Source: Tenericutes bacterium HGW-Tenericutes-2 (GTDB lineage Bacteria > Bacillota_I > Bacilli_A > Acholeplasmatales > Acholeplasmataceae). From it: 44,503 nt of DNA. Where the stretch lies: the NCBI GenBank assembly GCA_002839095.1, contig PGXL01000014.1, positions 1 to 44,503 of the forward strand. Reading direction: 5' to 3'. Of the stretch, positions 9,162 to 16,755 are shown in pieces. The notes beneath the pieces were generated by a model that was given only the letters and a program-made list of their open reading frames with translations, was not told the origin of the DNA and made no database searches. A program made the translations under genes and the position numbers. How positions within the stretch are numbered: the first letter of the stretch is position 1; every line of letters starts with the position of its first letter.

Positions 9162-10196
9162 TTATATATTGCCTAGTTGTGAACCAACATCCATCCAATC
9201 AGATTCTATAATAATTGTTTCAGTAATGAAATCATAAATAATAATCTTTACCTGTTGTGATTTGATTAGTGATCCAAATGTTCTAACTTGCTTACAAAGC
9301 AATTCTCTTTCACTAATAACCATCCCATTACTATATTCCATATCTAAATCAATTTGATTGATGACAGTGAACTCCTGGTTCAATAAATTGATTTTCTTAT
9401 TGTAAACTTGATCTTCTATAATAAAGTTATCATACATTTTTATTGACCCGTAATCAGCAGCTAAAAAGTAAGATAATTCTATAGATTCTGAATCGACCCA
9501 GAGTCCTTTAGTTTCACTAGTAAAATTACCTTCTAAAAATAATAAAGTTTCTTCATTGATTACCATGTAATTACCCATATTGGAATTTACTGTTGTAATT
9601 ATCTCATTGTCTAAGTCATATATATAGTCAAAGTTTTCCACATCAATATTCGGATAATTTAGATTGATGTATAATTTGTTATTTTCATAGTAAACATCTA
9701 TATAACTATAGTAGTTAACTGGACTGATAGATATATCACCAATTAACTCTCCAGATGAAATGTCATATGTCAGGAATCTCATTGGATTGCTGCTAAATGT
9801 GTAAAACACAATGACATTTTCATCATAGTAACAAACATTATAGAATCCTTCATCAGCAGTTGAATCGATAGAAGTGTATTCCAGTGTATCAAGGTTAAAT
9901 AATTGATATGATGAAACACTTCTTGCTTCGTAATCACTTAACCTGAGTAGAATTTGATTTCCTATTAGACCAATTGTATAGTATCCACTCAATGTTTCAA
10001 CTATATATAACTCATTATCCTTAAAATAACCAATAGATATATTTTCAGTTTTTTGATTATATTCTGTAAAATAATACTTACTGTTATAATTTCCAATGAA
10101 AAAGATTTTTTTGCTGCTTTGATCTACTTCAATCCCACAAGCTGTTAACAAAAACATACTTAACAAAAAAACAAATATCAATATTATTTTTTTCAT
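9162..10196 (-). CDS. Lipoprotein of unknown function (island)
   Basis: The 344-residue protein starts MKKIILIFVFLLSMFLLTAC; the lipobox LTAC predicts lipidation of Cys20 and attachment to the outer membrane face. The rest is rich in Tyr, Asn and Ile with repeated short beta strands (such as YFKDNELYIVETL and YYENNKLYINLNY), which resembles beta-propeller lipoproteins, though I cannot assign a family. I start at ATG 10196 because it overlaps the stop of the upstream gene as ATGA; an in-frame GTG four codons earlier lies inside that gene. It is the last gene of a three-gene overlapping set with two small membrane proteins. Confidence 0.75.
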   Translation of the reverse strand: MKKIILIFVFLLSMFLLTACGIEVDQSSKKIFFIGNYNSKYYFTEYNQKTENISIGYFKDNELYIVETLSGYYTIGLIGNQILLRLSDYEARSVSSYQLFNLDTLEYTSIDSTADEGFYNVCYYDENVIVFYTFSSNPMRFLTYDISSGELIGDISISPVNYYSYIDVYYENNKLYINLNYPNIDVENFDYIYDLDNEIITTVNSNMGNYMVINEETLLFLEGNFTSETKGLWVDSESIELSYFLAADYGSIKMYDNFIIEDQVYNKKINLLNQEFTVINQIDLDMEYSNGMVISERELLCKQVRTFGSLIKSQQVKIIIYDFITETIIIESDWMDVGSQLGNI

Positions 10197-10462
10197 AGTA
10201 CAATCCACACCATCAATCCGTATAATAATACAATTTGAAAAACACCAAATGTAGCTAGGTTAATAACAAGACTCCAAAAGGATTTTGATTCATTATTTTC
10301 AAGTTCTCGGTTCGATATTTGATTTATAACGACAAGAAAGACTACAAAGAGAATAAAGTCAACGAATAAAACGACTGTTGAAATGATTTGAGGTAGAAAA
10401 AAAGTAATACCTAAGATAATGTAGAACAAAATTGCCGGTATAAGTCTCTTCATTAATTTCAT
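10193..10462 (-). CDS. Small membrane protein, unknown (island operon)
   Basis: An 89-residue protein with about three membrane helices (roughly 8-25, 27-47, 65-87) and a short polar segment, SNRELENNESKS, between the second and third. Family not recognised. Its start lies one base after the stop of the upstream 98-residue gene, and the site GGAGGGG is formed by that gene's last codons; its own stop overlaps the lipoprotein start. This tight coupling suggests the three products are made in fixed ratio and may form a complex. Confidence 0.7.
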   Translation of the reverse strand: MKLMKRLIPAILFYIILGITFFLPQIISTVVLFVDFILFVVFLVVINQISNRELENNESKSFWSLVINLATFGVFQIVLLYGLMVWIVL

Positions 10463-10463
10463 C

Positions 10464-10760
10464 CTAAACCCCTCCTGGTAGATACTGAGTTAAAGAACTA
10501 AGAAAAACAAAGATAGCAAGACAGAAACACCCTATTATGTAGATAATATTCACTAGATTCACATTCTTATAAAACATCACATCTAGGCATAATCTCTTTA
10601 GTTTATTGATAATAGCAAAATTAAAAATCAAGATTAGAAAACACGAAAAAAATATAAATAGATTTAACAGAACACTAGACCTAAAATACACTATGAACAA
10701 TGGTATGTACATAATTGGTAAAACATAAAAGTAAAGCATAAAAAGTTTTTCTTTTTTCAT
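10464..10760 (-). CDS. Small membrane protein, unknown (first gene of island operon)
   Basis: A 98-residue protein with two to three N-terminal helices (about 7-28, 30-50) and one near the C-terminus (about 70-90), with a basic loop (NKLKRLCLDV) between. No family recognised. AGAGGGGAG lies just before the ATG. It begins an overlapping three-gene set and is preceded by a leader of about 190 nt that contains a strong hairpin. Confidence 0.7.
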   Translation of the reverse strand: MKKEKLFMLYFYVLPIMYIPLFIVYFRSSVLLNLFIFFSCFLILIFNFAIINKLKRLCLDVMFYKNVNLVNIIYIIGCFCLAIFVFLSSLTQYLPGGV

Positions 10761-10837
10761 AGTCTCCCCTCTTCGCTAAAAACCCTTCAATCACTACTAT
10801 TGATTATTAATTACTAAATTTTTGTGCTTCGAAACAT

Positions 10838-10862
10838 AAGATTCGTGTGATTAACGAATCTT
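10838..10862 (-). promoter_or_regulatory. Hairpin in the leader of the island operon
   Basis: AAGATTCGT (10838-10846) and ACGAATCTT (10854-10862) form a perfect 9-bp stem with a 7-nt loop, which can be extended on the minus strand past a bulge. No T-run follows, so an RNA-structural or stabilising role is more likely than termination. It lies about 80 nt before the first start codon. Confidence 0.5.
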
Positions 10863-10959
10863 TCGCAATCATGATAGTCATATATGTCATATATTCAGCG
10901 TTTTTAAACTAAATAGAACTATATGAAAACCCCCGTCACAACGTTTAGTATTTATTATT

Positions 10960-10965
10960 ATTATA
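10960..10965 (-). promoter_or_regulatory. Candidate -10 box of the island operon
   Basis: TATAAT on the minus strand is preceded at 18 bp by TTACCT (3/6 match). Transcription would start near 10953, giving a leader of about 190 nt. The -35 is weak. Confidence 0.4.
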
Positions 10966-11102
10966 TCTTATTTTAGTAACTATAGGTAAAGAATCCTGTT
11001 TCTATTAATAGTCTTACACTCAAATTCCGTCAATTTGATAGTAAGAATAATCAATTCCCTCAATTAAAGAAGTAATTTATGGGTATAACAATCATAGCTA
11101 AT

Positions 11103-11184
11103 AAAAAAAGTGTATCTTTACACTCTAGAAACAGTCGTCATCACCTATAAGACGCAGCAACTTGGGACGAACAAAACTGTTTCT
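11103..11184 (-). ncRNA. Candidate small structured RNA with terminator (island)
   Basis: On the minus strand, AGAAACAGT (11184-11176) and ACTGTTTCT (11135-11127) close a 58-nt hairpin with a possible inner GACG/CGTC stem. Two bases later comes a second stem AGTGTA/TACACT (11124-11109) followed by six or more T, a good terminator. No reading frame leads into it, so it may be an independent RNA or the end of a non-coding transcript. No promoter box was identified. Confidence 0.4.
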
Positions 11185-11350
11185 AACATTATTAATGCCA
11201 TTCTTACTTTAGATATTTTTTTTGAAGTGTTTTAGAAAGAAAAAATCATCCTTTGATAATCATGCTGCTTACAGCTAATTCTTTTATATTAATATTAAAT
11301 AAAACAATAATCATGCTAAAATATAATCAAATTACAAGGGAGATAAATCT

Positions 11351-11683
11351 GTGTTGAATAGATTACTAAAAGACGATAGAAAAATTAATATGATAATTCT
11401 TATTACCGGTATTCTCAACTACCCATTAGGTTTATGGGGAGTAAAAATTCCAGGTAATGTTTTAAATGAATTGGGTCTAGATGATATTATGCTTCTTTCT
11501 ATCTTGTTTGCTTGGATTATATCCTTAGTTGCAACAATAGTATGTCTAACTCGCATTCAAAGAAATTTAAGAAGCAAGGCACTTTGGATTGGTTTTATAT
11601 TGAATTTTATTTATCTAGTTACACCTGGCATCATTTTAATTTGGGCATTTTTGCGACTTATTATCTTTGGCATTGGTCATTAG
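11351..11683 (+). CDS. Small integral membrane protein, unknown (island)
   Basis: A 110-residue protein with about three membrane helices (roughly 17-35, 45-67, 77-105) after a charged N-terminus (LLKDDRKINM). It starts with GTG at 11351, eight bases after GGGAG; no ATG start is better placed. It is the only plus-strand gene in the island and ends 24 bp before the degenerate ssrA repeat. Family not recognised. Confidence 0.65.
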   Translation: MLNRLLKDDRKINMIILITGILNYPLGLWGVKIPGNVLNELGLDDIMLLSILFAWIISLVATIVCLTRIQRNLRSKALWIGFILNFIYLVTPGIILIWAFLRLIIFGIGH

Positions 11684-11707
11684 TTATTAGCATATCTATA
11701 ACCTTCT

Positions 11708-11725
11708 GTTCAAATCCCCTCATCT
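11708..11725. repeat. Right direct repeat (attR candidate), degenerate ssrA 3' end
   Basis: An exact 18-bp copy of 7690-7707. It begins at the last base of the T-stem 5' strand, so no T arm can form, and the positions matching the mature 3' end read TTAGCCA instead of CCACCA, so it is not functional RNA. Confidence 0.75.
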
Positions 11726-11743
11726 TAGCCAATATCTATAAAT

Positions 11744-11767
11744 AAAACGGCTTAATTAAGCCGTTTT
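11744..11767 (+). terminator. Duplicate of the ssrA terminator
   Basis: The same 24-bp palindrome as behind ssrA, followed here by ATTGTT rather than a long T-run. It may now end the transcript of the 110-residue gene and that of osmC from the other strand. Confidence 0.7.
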
Positions 11768-11792
11768 ATTGTTATGCTTATTCAATTTCACT

Positions 11793-12191
11793 CTATTTTG
11801 TTTCAAATAATACAACCAATTCAATATTAGCTACCTTTGATACAGTCTCATGAATTGAACAAAACTTCGCACCTAATTCTGCAGCCTTATTAAGCTTTGC
11901 TTCATCGGATCCATTATATACAATCATTTCAATCTTTACATAATCAAGAGTTGCTATTGCATCATCTCTTTTGTTACCTGAAACTTCGATTGCTACATCA
12001 GTAAATGTCAATCTCATCTTATTTGCAACACTTAAAAAAGTTGCATAAAAACAAGAAGCAATTGAACCAAATAATAAATGGTATGGCTTCATTCCTTGAT
12101 CTTGGTTGCCTAACTTAATTGTGCCGGTTGGTGAAGTCATCTCACCAACAAAATCTTTATCAAATGTTACTTTTACAACGTCTGCTTTCAT
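11793..12191 (-). CDS. OsmC/Ohr family protein
   Basis: The 132-residue protein has the OsmC fold pattern: an N-terminal beta sheet, KPYHLLFGSIASCFYATF with the first cysteine (about residue 47), and KFCSIHETVSK with the second (about 110). In the family the two cysteines reduce organic hydroperoxides. The length is usual for OsmC. AAAGGAGA lies nine bases before the ATG. A 15-bp palindrome lies between the promoter -10 and the gene and may bind a redox regulator. Whether it belongs to the Ohr, OsmC or YhfA branch cannot be settled by eye. Confidence 0.82.
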   Translation of the reverse strand: MKADVVKVTFDKDFVGEMTSPTGTIKLGNQDQGMKPYHLLFGSIASCFYATFLSVANKMRLTFTDVAIEVSGNKRDDAIATLDYVKIEMIVYNGSDEAKLNKAAELGAKFCSIHETVSKVANIELVVLFETK

Positions 12192-12224
12192 AAAAAATAC
12201 TCTCCTTTAGTTTATTGAACTTGA

Positions 12225-12269
12225 GTGAAATGATTTCACCCACATGATTGATTCGTCTATATTATTATA
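12225..12269 (-). promoter_or_regulatory. Promoter and palindromic operator of osmC-like gene
   Basis: An extended -10 (TG-A-TATAAT, box at 12269-12264) is followed by the palindrome GTGAAATGATTTCAC (12225-12239, 7-bp arms around one base). Its place just past the transcription start fits a repressor site. It could also act as a short hairpin behind the MFS gene, but it lacks a T-run. Confidence 0.5.
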
Positions 12270-12312
12270 TCATTTCAACCTCTATAATCATCATCTTATA
12301 TAGGCATTCATC

Positions 12313-13536
12313 TTATACTGTTGGTAAATCAGCAGCTATTTCATTTTTTGATTCAGAATTTAAACTTTCATGGAGCATATTGGATTGGTTTATATGTAAT
12401 AAAATAAATACCGATACTCCAACAAATAAAAGAATAATTAGATAAAGATATCCTGTCCATCCAAGCAAATCCATTACTGTACCAGATATTGAAGTTCCTA
12501 TGATAGAACCCAACCCATAAGCTGTAAACATGACACCATATTTCTTTGAGTATTGTTTAATACCATAAAACTCTTTAATGGTTGCTGGTACAATAGCAAG
12601 CCAAGCACCCAGGTTAAACCAAAATAATCCAAATGAAATGACATATAAAACAATATGTTGTCCTTGATTGATTAACCCTATAAATGAAGCTAAAGAAATC
12701 AAACTCAAGCTAAGGAGCACAGAAAATCTGAAACCTTTTTGATCCATTAACTTACCAAAAATTGGTCTTGCTATTCCATTCATTAAAGCGAAAAATGATA
12801 AGGATAAAGTGACTTCTCTTACATCAAACTCATAATATACAACACCAATTTGATAGGATAATCCAATCATCATCAACCCAATGGTTGTTGCGATTACAAA
12901 TAATCCATAAATACGTTTAAAAGGTTTTAACTTCTCATAGGTAAGTATATCTGGAGCAACAGATTTAAAATCAGAATATTCCTTTAAGATAAATAAATAG
13001 GATAAAGGAAGCTGAATTACTAAAAATAAAATACTGAAGGTTAAAAATGTTTGATGAAGACCTATATTTTGAATAAGTGTACTAGCTAAAGGAGCAGTTA
13101 TTAATGGTGACATTCCAAATCCTAGTAAAATAAGTCCTGTCATTAATCCACTTTTTTTAGGATAAAGTTTTTGAACCATATAGATTGGAACACCATAAAC
13201 CATCCCAACTCCAGTTCCTATCAATAAGCCATAGGATATAATTAATAAGAAATATGCACTTGATATACTGGATATAAACCATCCGAAGGCGATGAGCAAA
13301 GTGCCTATAAAAACAAATTTTCTTAGTCGCTTAGGTTTAAGCAATCGACCTGATATCATCATCGATAAAGCATAAAAGAATAATGATGTCATATATGGAA
13401 TACCACTTAAGAATGTGCCGATTTGATATTCTGCTTCGATGTGATATCTAAATACACTGTATGCATATACAGTACCCATCAGTAGCATCATCAATATACT
13501 TGATAAGATCATAAGTGTATGTTTTCTTTGTTGCAT
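12313..13536 (-). CDS. MFS transporter, OFA (oxalate/formate antiporter)-like
   Basis: The 407-residue protein has twelve predicted membrane helices and MFS signatures: MGTVYAYSVFR in helix 1, SGRLLKPKRLRKF between helices 2 and 3, and GKLMDQKGFR between helices 8 and 9. The pattern of a tyrosine-rich first helix and YGLLIGTGVGMVYGVP in helix 4 fits the OFA family, which exchanges small monocarboxylates. Substrate unknown. AAGGAG lies six bases before the ATG, and the gene has its own promoter. The C-terminal 20 residues are polar and cytoplasmic. Confidence 0.82.
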   Translation of the reverse strand: MQQRKHTLMILSSILMMLLMGTVYAYSVFRYHIEAEYQIGTFLSGIPYMTSLFFYALSMMISGRLLKPKRLRKFVFIGTLLIAFGWFISSISSAYFLLIISYGLLIGTGVGMVYGVPIYMVQKLYPKKSGLMTGLILLGFGMSPLITAPLASTLIQNIGLHQTFLTFSILFLVIQLPLSYLFILKEYSDFKSVAPDILTYEKLKPFKRIYGLFVIATTIGLMMIGLSYQIGVVYYEFDVREVTLSLSFFALMNGIARPIFGKLMDQKGFRFSVLLSLSLISLASFIGLINQGQHIVLYVISFGLFWFNLGAWLAIVPATIKEFYGIKQYSKKYGVMFTAYGLGSIIGTSISGTVMDLLGWTGYLYLIILLFVGVSVFILLHINQSNMLHESLNSESKNEIAADLPTV

Positions 13537-13569
13537 GATGGTCTCCTTATTTCATGAAAAATCCTTTTT

Positions 13570-13597
13570 ATTATAACATAAACATATCCTTACACAA
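13570..13597 (-). promoter_or_regulatory. Promoter of the MFS gene
   Basis: On the minus strand TTGTGT (13597-13592) and TATAAT (13575-13570) are 16 bp apart, with a TG extension. Confidence 0.6.
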
Positions 13598-13671
13598 CAC
13601 TCATATACTTTATTGGAATTATGTAACTCTTATGTTTATAAAAATACTTCATTTAATATTATTCAGTCATC

Positions 13672-13739
13672 AAAAAAAAATAATTCTCATTTAAACATCT
13701 ACTATCATCATTAGTAGAGTTTAAACTTAGAGAATTATT
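13672..13739 (-). terminator. Long hairpin terminator of the GGDEF/HD-GYP gene
   Basis: A 61-bp inverted repeat (13679-13739) has three paired blocks: AATAATTCTC with GAGAATTATT, TTTAAAC with GTTTAAA and TCTACTA with TAGTAGA, separated by small bulges. On the minus strand it runs into nine T. It is unusually long for a terminator in this window. Confidence 0.75.
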
Positions 13740-13758
13740 AGATAAACAAAGACTACTT

Positions 13759-15690
13759 CTATATATTTTTAGGAATTATTTCTTCTATAAAAACCTTTAC
13801 CAACTTAGGATCAAACTGTGTATTTGCATATTTATTCAGTTCATTAATCGCAAATTCAACGGATTGAGCCCTTCTATAAGGTCTATCGGCTGTCATTGCT
13901 TCAAATGCATCACAAATGGAAATAATTCTTGAGAAATAGGGAATATCCTCTCCTACAATTCCATTTGGATAACCACTTCCATCGTATTTTTCATGATGAG
14001 TTAATGCATATTTAGCAATATCAGAATATTCATCTGCTGCTCTTAAAATATGATATCCCTTTTCTGTATGTGTCTTCATCATTTCAAATTCTTCAAAAGT
14101 TAATTTTGCAGGCTTCATTAAAATAGCATCTGGAATTGCGATCTTTCCTATATCATGAAGTATAGCAGCATAGGATAGTTCATTTAAGTCATCCTTTTCT
14201 AATCCCAATGCCTCACCCATAGCAATACACAATTTTTGAACACGATCAGAATGCGTTTTTTCTATTTCATATTTATTATTCAATGTTTGTAAAATGCCTC
14301 TGATTGCATTATTTCTAATGCTTGTTCCATCAAGAACTTTTCTACTGTACATATTGGTTTCTGCTTCTCTTAAGATATCTTCAATCTTCACATCTGGATT
14401 ATTTTTGACTGCATAACCAATGGATACAGAAAGTTTGATATTGTTAAATTCTAGTTTTTCGATAGATTGATGAATCTCTCTAATACATGATTTCAAGGTT
14501 TCTTCATCCATATACTCAGCCAAAAATGCAAACTCATCACCACCGAGTCGAAATACTGAGCCACAATCCTTCGATATTTTCTCCAAGCTCTTTGAAATCA
14601 TTTTTAAAACTTCATCACCACTTTTGAAGCCGTAAGCATCATTGATGATTTTTAAGCCATTTAAATCCATCATCATCACACCGATAGGATATTTCTCCTC
14701 CTGATCTAATCTAATGAATTCTTCTGTAAAAAATGATCGATTCAGTAATCCTGTCAGCTTATCATGTTTGATTGCATATTCTAGATTTAGTTCCTTTTTA
14801 ACTTGCTCAGTAATGATTTCAACGTATGAAATAATACCACCAATATTACCATCCTTATCATACCAAGGTCTAGTCGACCAAATGGTATACATTTTTTCAC
14901 CTGTGCTTCGAATGAATGTATCTTTGTTTTCACCAAGTATCTCTCCTTGAAGTGATCTTCTGTGAGCTTCCTTAAACTTTTCAGGTAAATCGGGAAACAA
15001 TTCATAGTGGTTTTTTCCGATGATGTCATCAGTTAAGCTGAATTGATTTTTAAATTTATTGCTCACATAAATATAATTCATGTTTTTATCATAAATCGCG
15101 ACTCCGCCATTATTATTTTCAATTACATGCTCTAGTAAGTAATTGACATGTTCTTTTTCTCGAGTCGCTTCTTTTTCCATTGTAATGTTATTTATAATTC
15201 CTGAAATAGCCTTAGGTGAACCATCTGGATTGATGAATAAAACCTTGGCATAGCAATGAATCCATTGCTTATTCCCATTAGAATCAACTAGGCGATATTC
15301 AAAATCAATAAAGTCTTTTTCCCCTGATCTGAGCTTTTCAAACTCCATATCAAACAATTCTTGATCCTGGCTCAATGTTAATTCCTTCCACTGTCCAAAT
15401 GTTATATTTTTATAATCAAGTTGATCGTGATGAATAATATCCTTAAAAAGCTCATCAACAATGAGCCTATCTGATCCATAATGCCAGCCCCAGAGACTTG
15501 ATTTGGTTGCATATAAAATAGTGTTAATTCTATCATTTTTTTTAACTAACTCTTGATTCATTCTTTGCATTTTTTTATTTTCATAAGCAGAGTATAAGAA
15601 TAAAATCGTTACGAGTAATGCAACGACAATCACTGAAATCAATAAAATAACTGTTGAACTTAAAAAAATATTATAGCTAATCTTCATCAT
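13759..15690 (-). CDS. Membrane PAS-GGDEF-HD-GYP protein (c-di-GMP turnover)
   Basis: This 643-residue protein has one N-terminal membrane helix (about 5-35), a coiled segment, two PAS domains with PAC-type ends (about 50-170 and 175-285), a GGDEF domain with intact RLGGDEF near 383, and an HD-GYP domain with HDIGK near 512 and HHEKYDGSGYP near 565. GGDEF domains make c-di-GMP and HD-GYP domains degrade it, so the protein may do both or be biased by its sensors. The RxxD inhibitory site before GGDEF is absent (KDCG). I start at ATG 15690 because AGGGTGG lies just upstream; an in-frame ATG 12 codons earlier has no such site. A long hairpin terminator follows. Confidence 0.88.
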   Translation of the reverse strand: MMKISYNIFLSSTVILLISVIVVALLVTILFLYSAYENKKMQRMNQELVKKNDRINTILYATKSSLWGWHYGSDRLIVDELFKDIIHHDQLDYKNITFGQWKELTLSQDQELFDMEFEKLRSGEKDFIDFEYRLVDSNGNKQWIHCYAKVLFINPDGSPKAISGIINNITMEKEATREKEHVNYLLEHVIENNNGGVAIYDKNMNYIYVSNKFKNQFSLTDDIIGKNHYELFPDLPEKFKEAHRRSLQGEILGENKDTFIRSTGEKMYTIWSTRPWYDKDGNIGGIISYVEIITEQVKKELNLEYAIKHDKLTGLLNRSFFTEEFIRLDQEEKYPIGVMMMDLNGLKIINDAYGFKSGDEVLKMISKSLEKISKDCGSVFRLGGDEFAFLAEYMDEETLKSCIREIHQSIEKLEFNNIKLSVSIGYAVKNNPDVKIEDILREAETNMYSRKVLDGTSIRNNAIRGILQTLNNKYEIEKTHSDRVQKLCIAMGEALGLEKDDLNELSYAAILHDIGKIAIPDAILMKPAKLTFEEFEMMKTHTEKGYHILRAADEYSDIAKYALTHHEKYDGSGYPNGIVGEDIPYFSRIISICDAFEAMTADRPYRRAQSVEFAINELNKYANTQFDPKLVKVFIEEIIPKNI

Positions 15691-15856
15691 AGGCCACCCT
15701 AAAAAAATATAGTCTTTATGATACAACTACAGTTTAACATTTTGATTAATTTATTCGCTTCTATATGCTTTTATTTATTATGTTTCCATTTTTTAACTTC
15801 ATTTTTTATAAAAAAGACATATTTTTCTATTTAAAAAAAGTAAATCAAAATCTTGA

Positions 15857-15886
15857 TTGACATTTTTTCTTATTTAATGTTATACT
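15857..15886 (+). promoter_or_regulatory. Strong promoter of the ZIP transporter gene
   Basis: A perfect TTGACA (15857-15862) and TATACT (15881-15886) are 18 bp apart with a TG extension. A 6-bp inverted repeat, AATCAA and TTGATT (15843-15858), overlaps the -35 and might be an operator; no known metal-regulator box is evident. Confidence 0.75.
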
Positions 15887-15926
15887 TAATTATATTTTAA
15901 GGTATACATTAATTTTGGAGGTTTTT

Positions 15927-16718
15927 ATGAATAATATAGCTTTAGGTTTTCTCGTTACATTGCTCGCTGGTCTAGCAACTGGATTAGGTAGTTTGTTTGC
16001 GTTTCATAAGAAGACAAACCATCATAAATTTTTATCATTTGCACTTGGTTTAAGCGCTGGTGTAATGATTTACGTATCTTTTATTGAGATATTTCCAAAG
16101 GCTTTTCAGTCACTAAGTGAAGCTTTTAGTACAGATCTGGCTTACTTTTATACAACGTTAGCATTTTTCATTGGAGTAGGAATCATCGCATTCATTGATT
16201 ACATCATACCAAATGAGCATAATCCACACGAACTACATGGTCAAGAAGAAACTGAAGACACTAAAAAGAAAAAATTGATGCGTCTTGGTGTATTTACTGC
16301 TTTAGCGATTGCAATTCACAATTTCCCTGAGGGTCTGGCGACCTTTATTGCAACCGTTGCAAAGCCAGAGCTTGGTATCTCTATTGCTATTGCCATAGCA
16401 ATTCATAATATTCCAGAAGGTATTGCCGTAGCAATTCCAATCTATCATGCAACAGGATCTAAGAAAAAAGCTGTCATATGGACCTTTTTATCCGGCTTAG
16501 CAGAACCAGTTGGTGCTGTCATTGGTTTTCTACTGCTTAGAACCGTATTTAATGAACTAACGTTTGGTTTCTTATTTGCTGGAGTAGCTGGTATCATGGT
16601 CTATATTTCACTCGATGAACTGCTTCCTGCAGCAGAAAAATATGGTGAACATCACTTGTCTATTATTGGCGTGATTTCTGGAATGATGATTATGGCACTG
16701 AGCTTGGTTTTACTATAA
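15927..16718 (+). CDS. zupT: ZIP family divalent metal transporter (ZupT-like)
   Basis: The 263-residue protein has eight predicted membrane helices and the two ZIP metal motifs, AIHNFPEG (about residue 130) and AIHNIPEG (about 160), in helices 4 and 5, which form the metal path for zinc and other divalent ions. A histidine-containing loop (NEHNPHELHGQEE) between helices 3 and 4 is the usual variable metal-rich loop. The start is ATG 15927; GGAGG lies five bases upstream, and an in-frame TTG at 15915 overlaps that site. Monocistronic, with strong promoter and terminator. Direction of transport is inward in the family. Confidence 0.9.
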   Translation: MNNIALGFLVTLLAGLATGLGSLFAFHKKTNHHKFLSFALGLSAGVMIYVSFIEIFPKAFQSLSEAFSTDLAYFYTTLAFFIGVGIIAFIDYIIPNEHNPHELHGQEETEDTKKKKLMRLGVFTALAIAIHNFPEGLATFIATVAKPELGISIAIAIAIHNIPEGIAVAIPIYHATGSKKKAVIWTFLSGLAEPVGAVIGFLLLRTVFNELTFGFLFAGVAGIMVYISLDELLPAAEKYGEHHLSIIGVISGMMIMALSLVLL

Positions 16719-16723
16719 CAAAA

Positions 16724-16755
16724 AAAGGAAGAATTAAATCTTCCTTTATTTTTTT
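16724..16755 (+). terminator. Bidirectional terminator behind the ZIP gene
   Basis: AAAGGAAGA and TCTTCCTTT (16724-16732, 16739-16747) form a 9-bp stem with T-runs on both strands. It serves the ZIP gene and the convergent lipoprotein gene. Confidence 0.85.

Larger units (their letters stand above)
10761..11350. other. 590-bp intergenic region of the island
   Basis: No gene of useful length is seen on either strand. From left to right it holds the structured leader and promoter of the minus-strand operon, a minus-strand hairpin with a terminator (11103-11184), and the start region of the plus-strand 110-residue gene, with TATAAT at 11322-11327. I looked for integrase remnants and found none. 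Confidence 0.6.
7690..11768. mobile_element. Probable decayed genomic island inserted at the ssrA 3' end
   Basis: The region lies between the ssrA 3' end with its terminator (7690-7750) and a degenerate copy of both (11708-11767). The copy starts inside the T arm, where many tyrosine integrases recombine at tRNA and tmRNA genes. The gene set between them is AT-rich and made of short membrane-associated proteins without clear families. No integrase, transposase or relaxase is visible, so the element is either a remnant, depends on a helper, or arose by another duplication. The boundaries are seen; the integration mechanism is inferred. Confidence 0.6.

Noticed and set aside
10761-11350. Degraded integrase gene
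   Set aside because: Read by eye in the island gap on both strands, I found no integrase motif and no long open frame.
11708-11730. A second tRNA or tmRNA gene
   Set aside because: Only the 3' part is present, the T arm cannot form and the CCA position is mutated, so it is a remnant.
13672-13739. Long inverted repeat as a transposon end or riboswitch
   Set aside because: It is a single copy, directly behind a gene, and runs into nine T on the minus strand, which fits a terminator.
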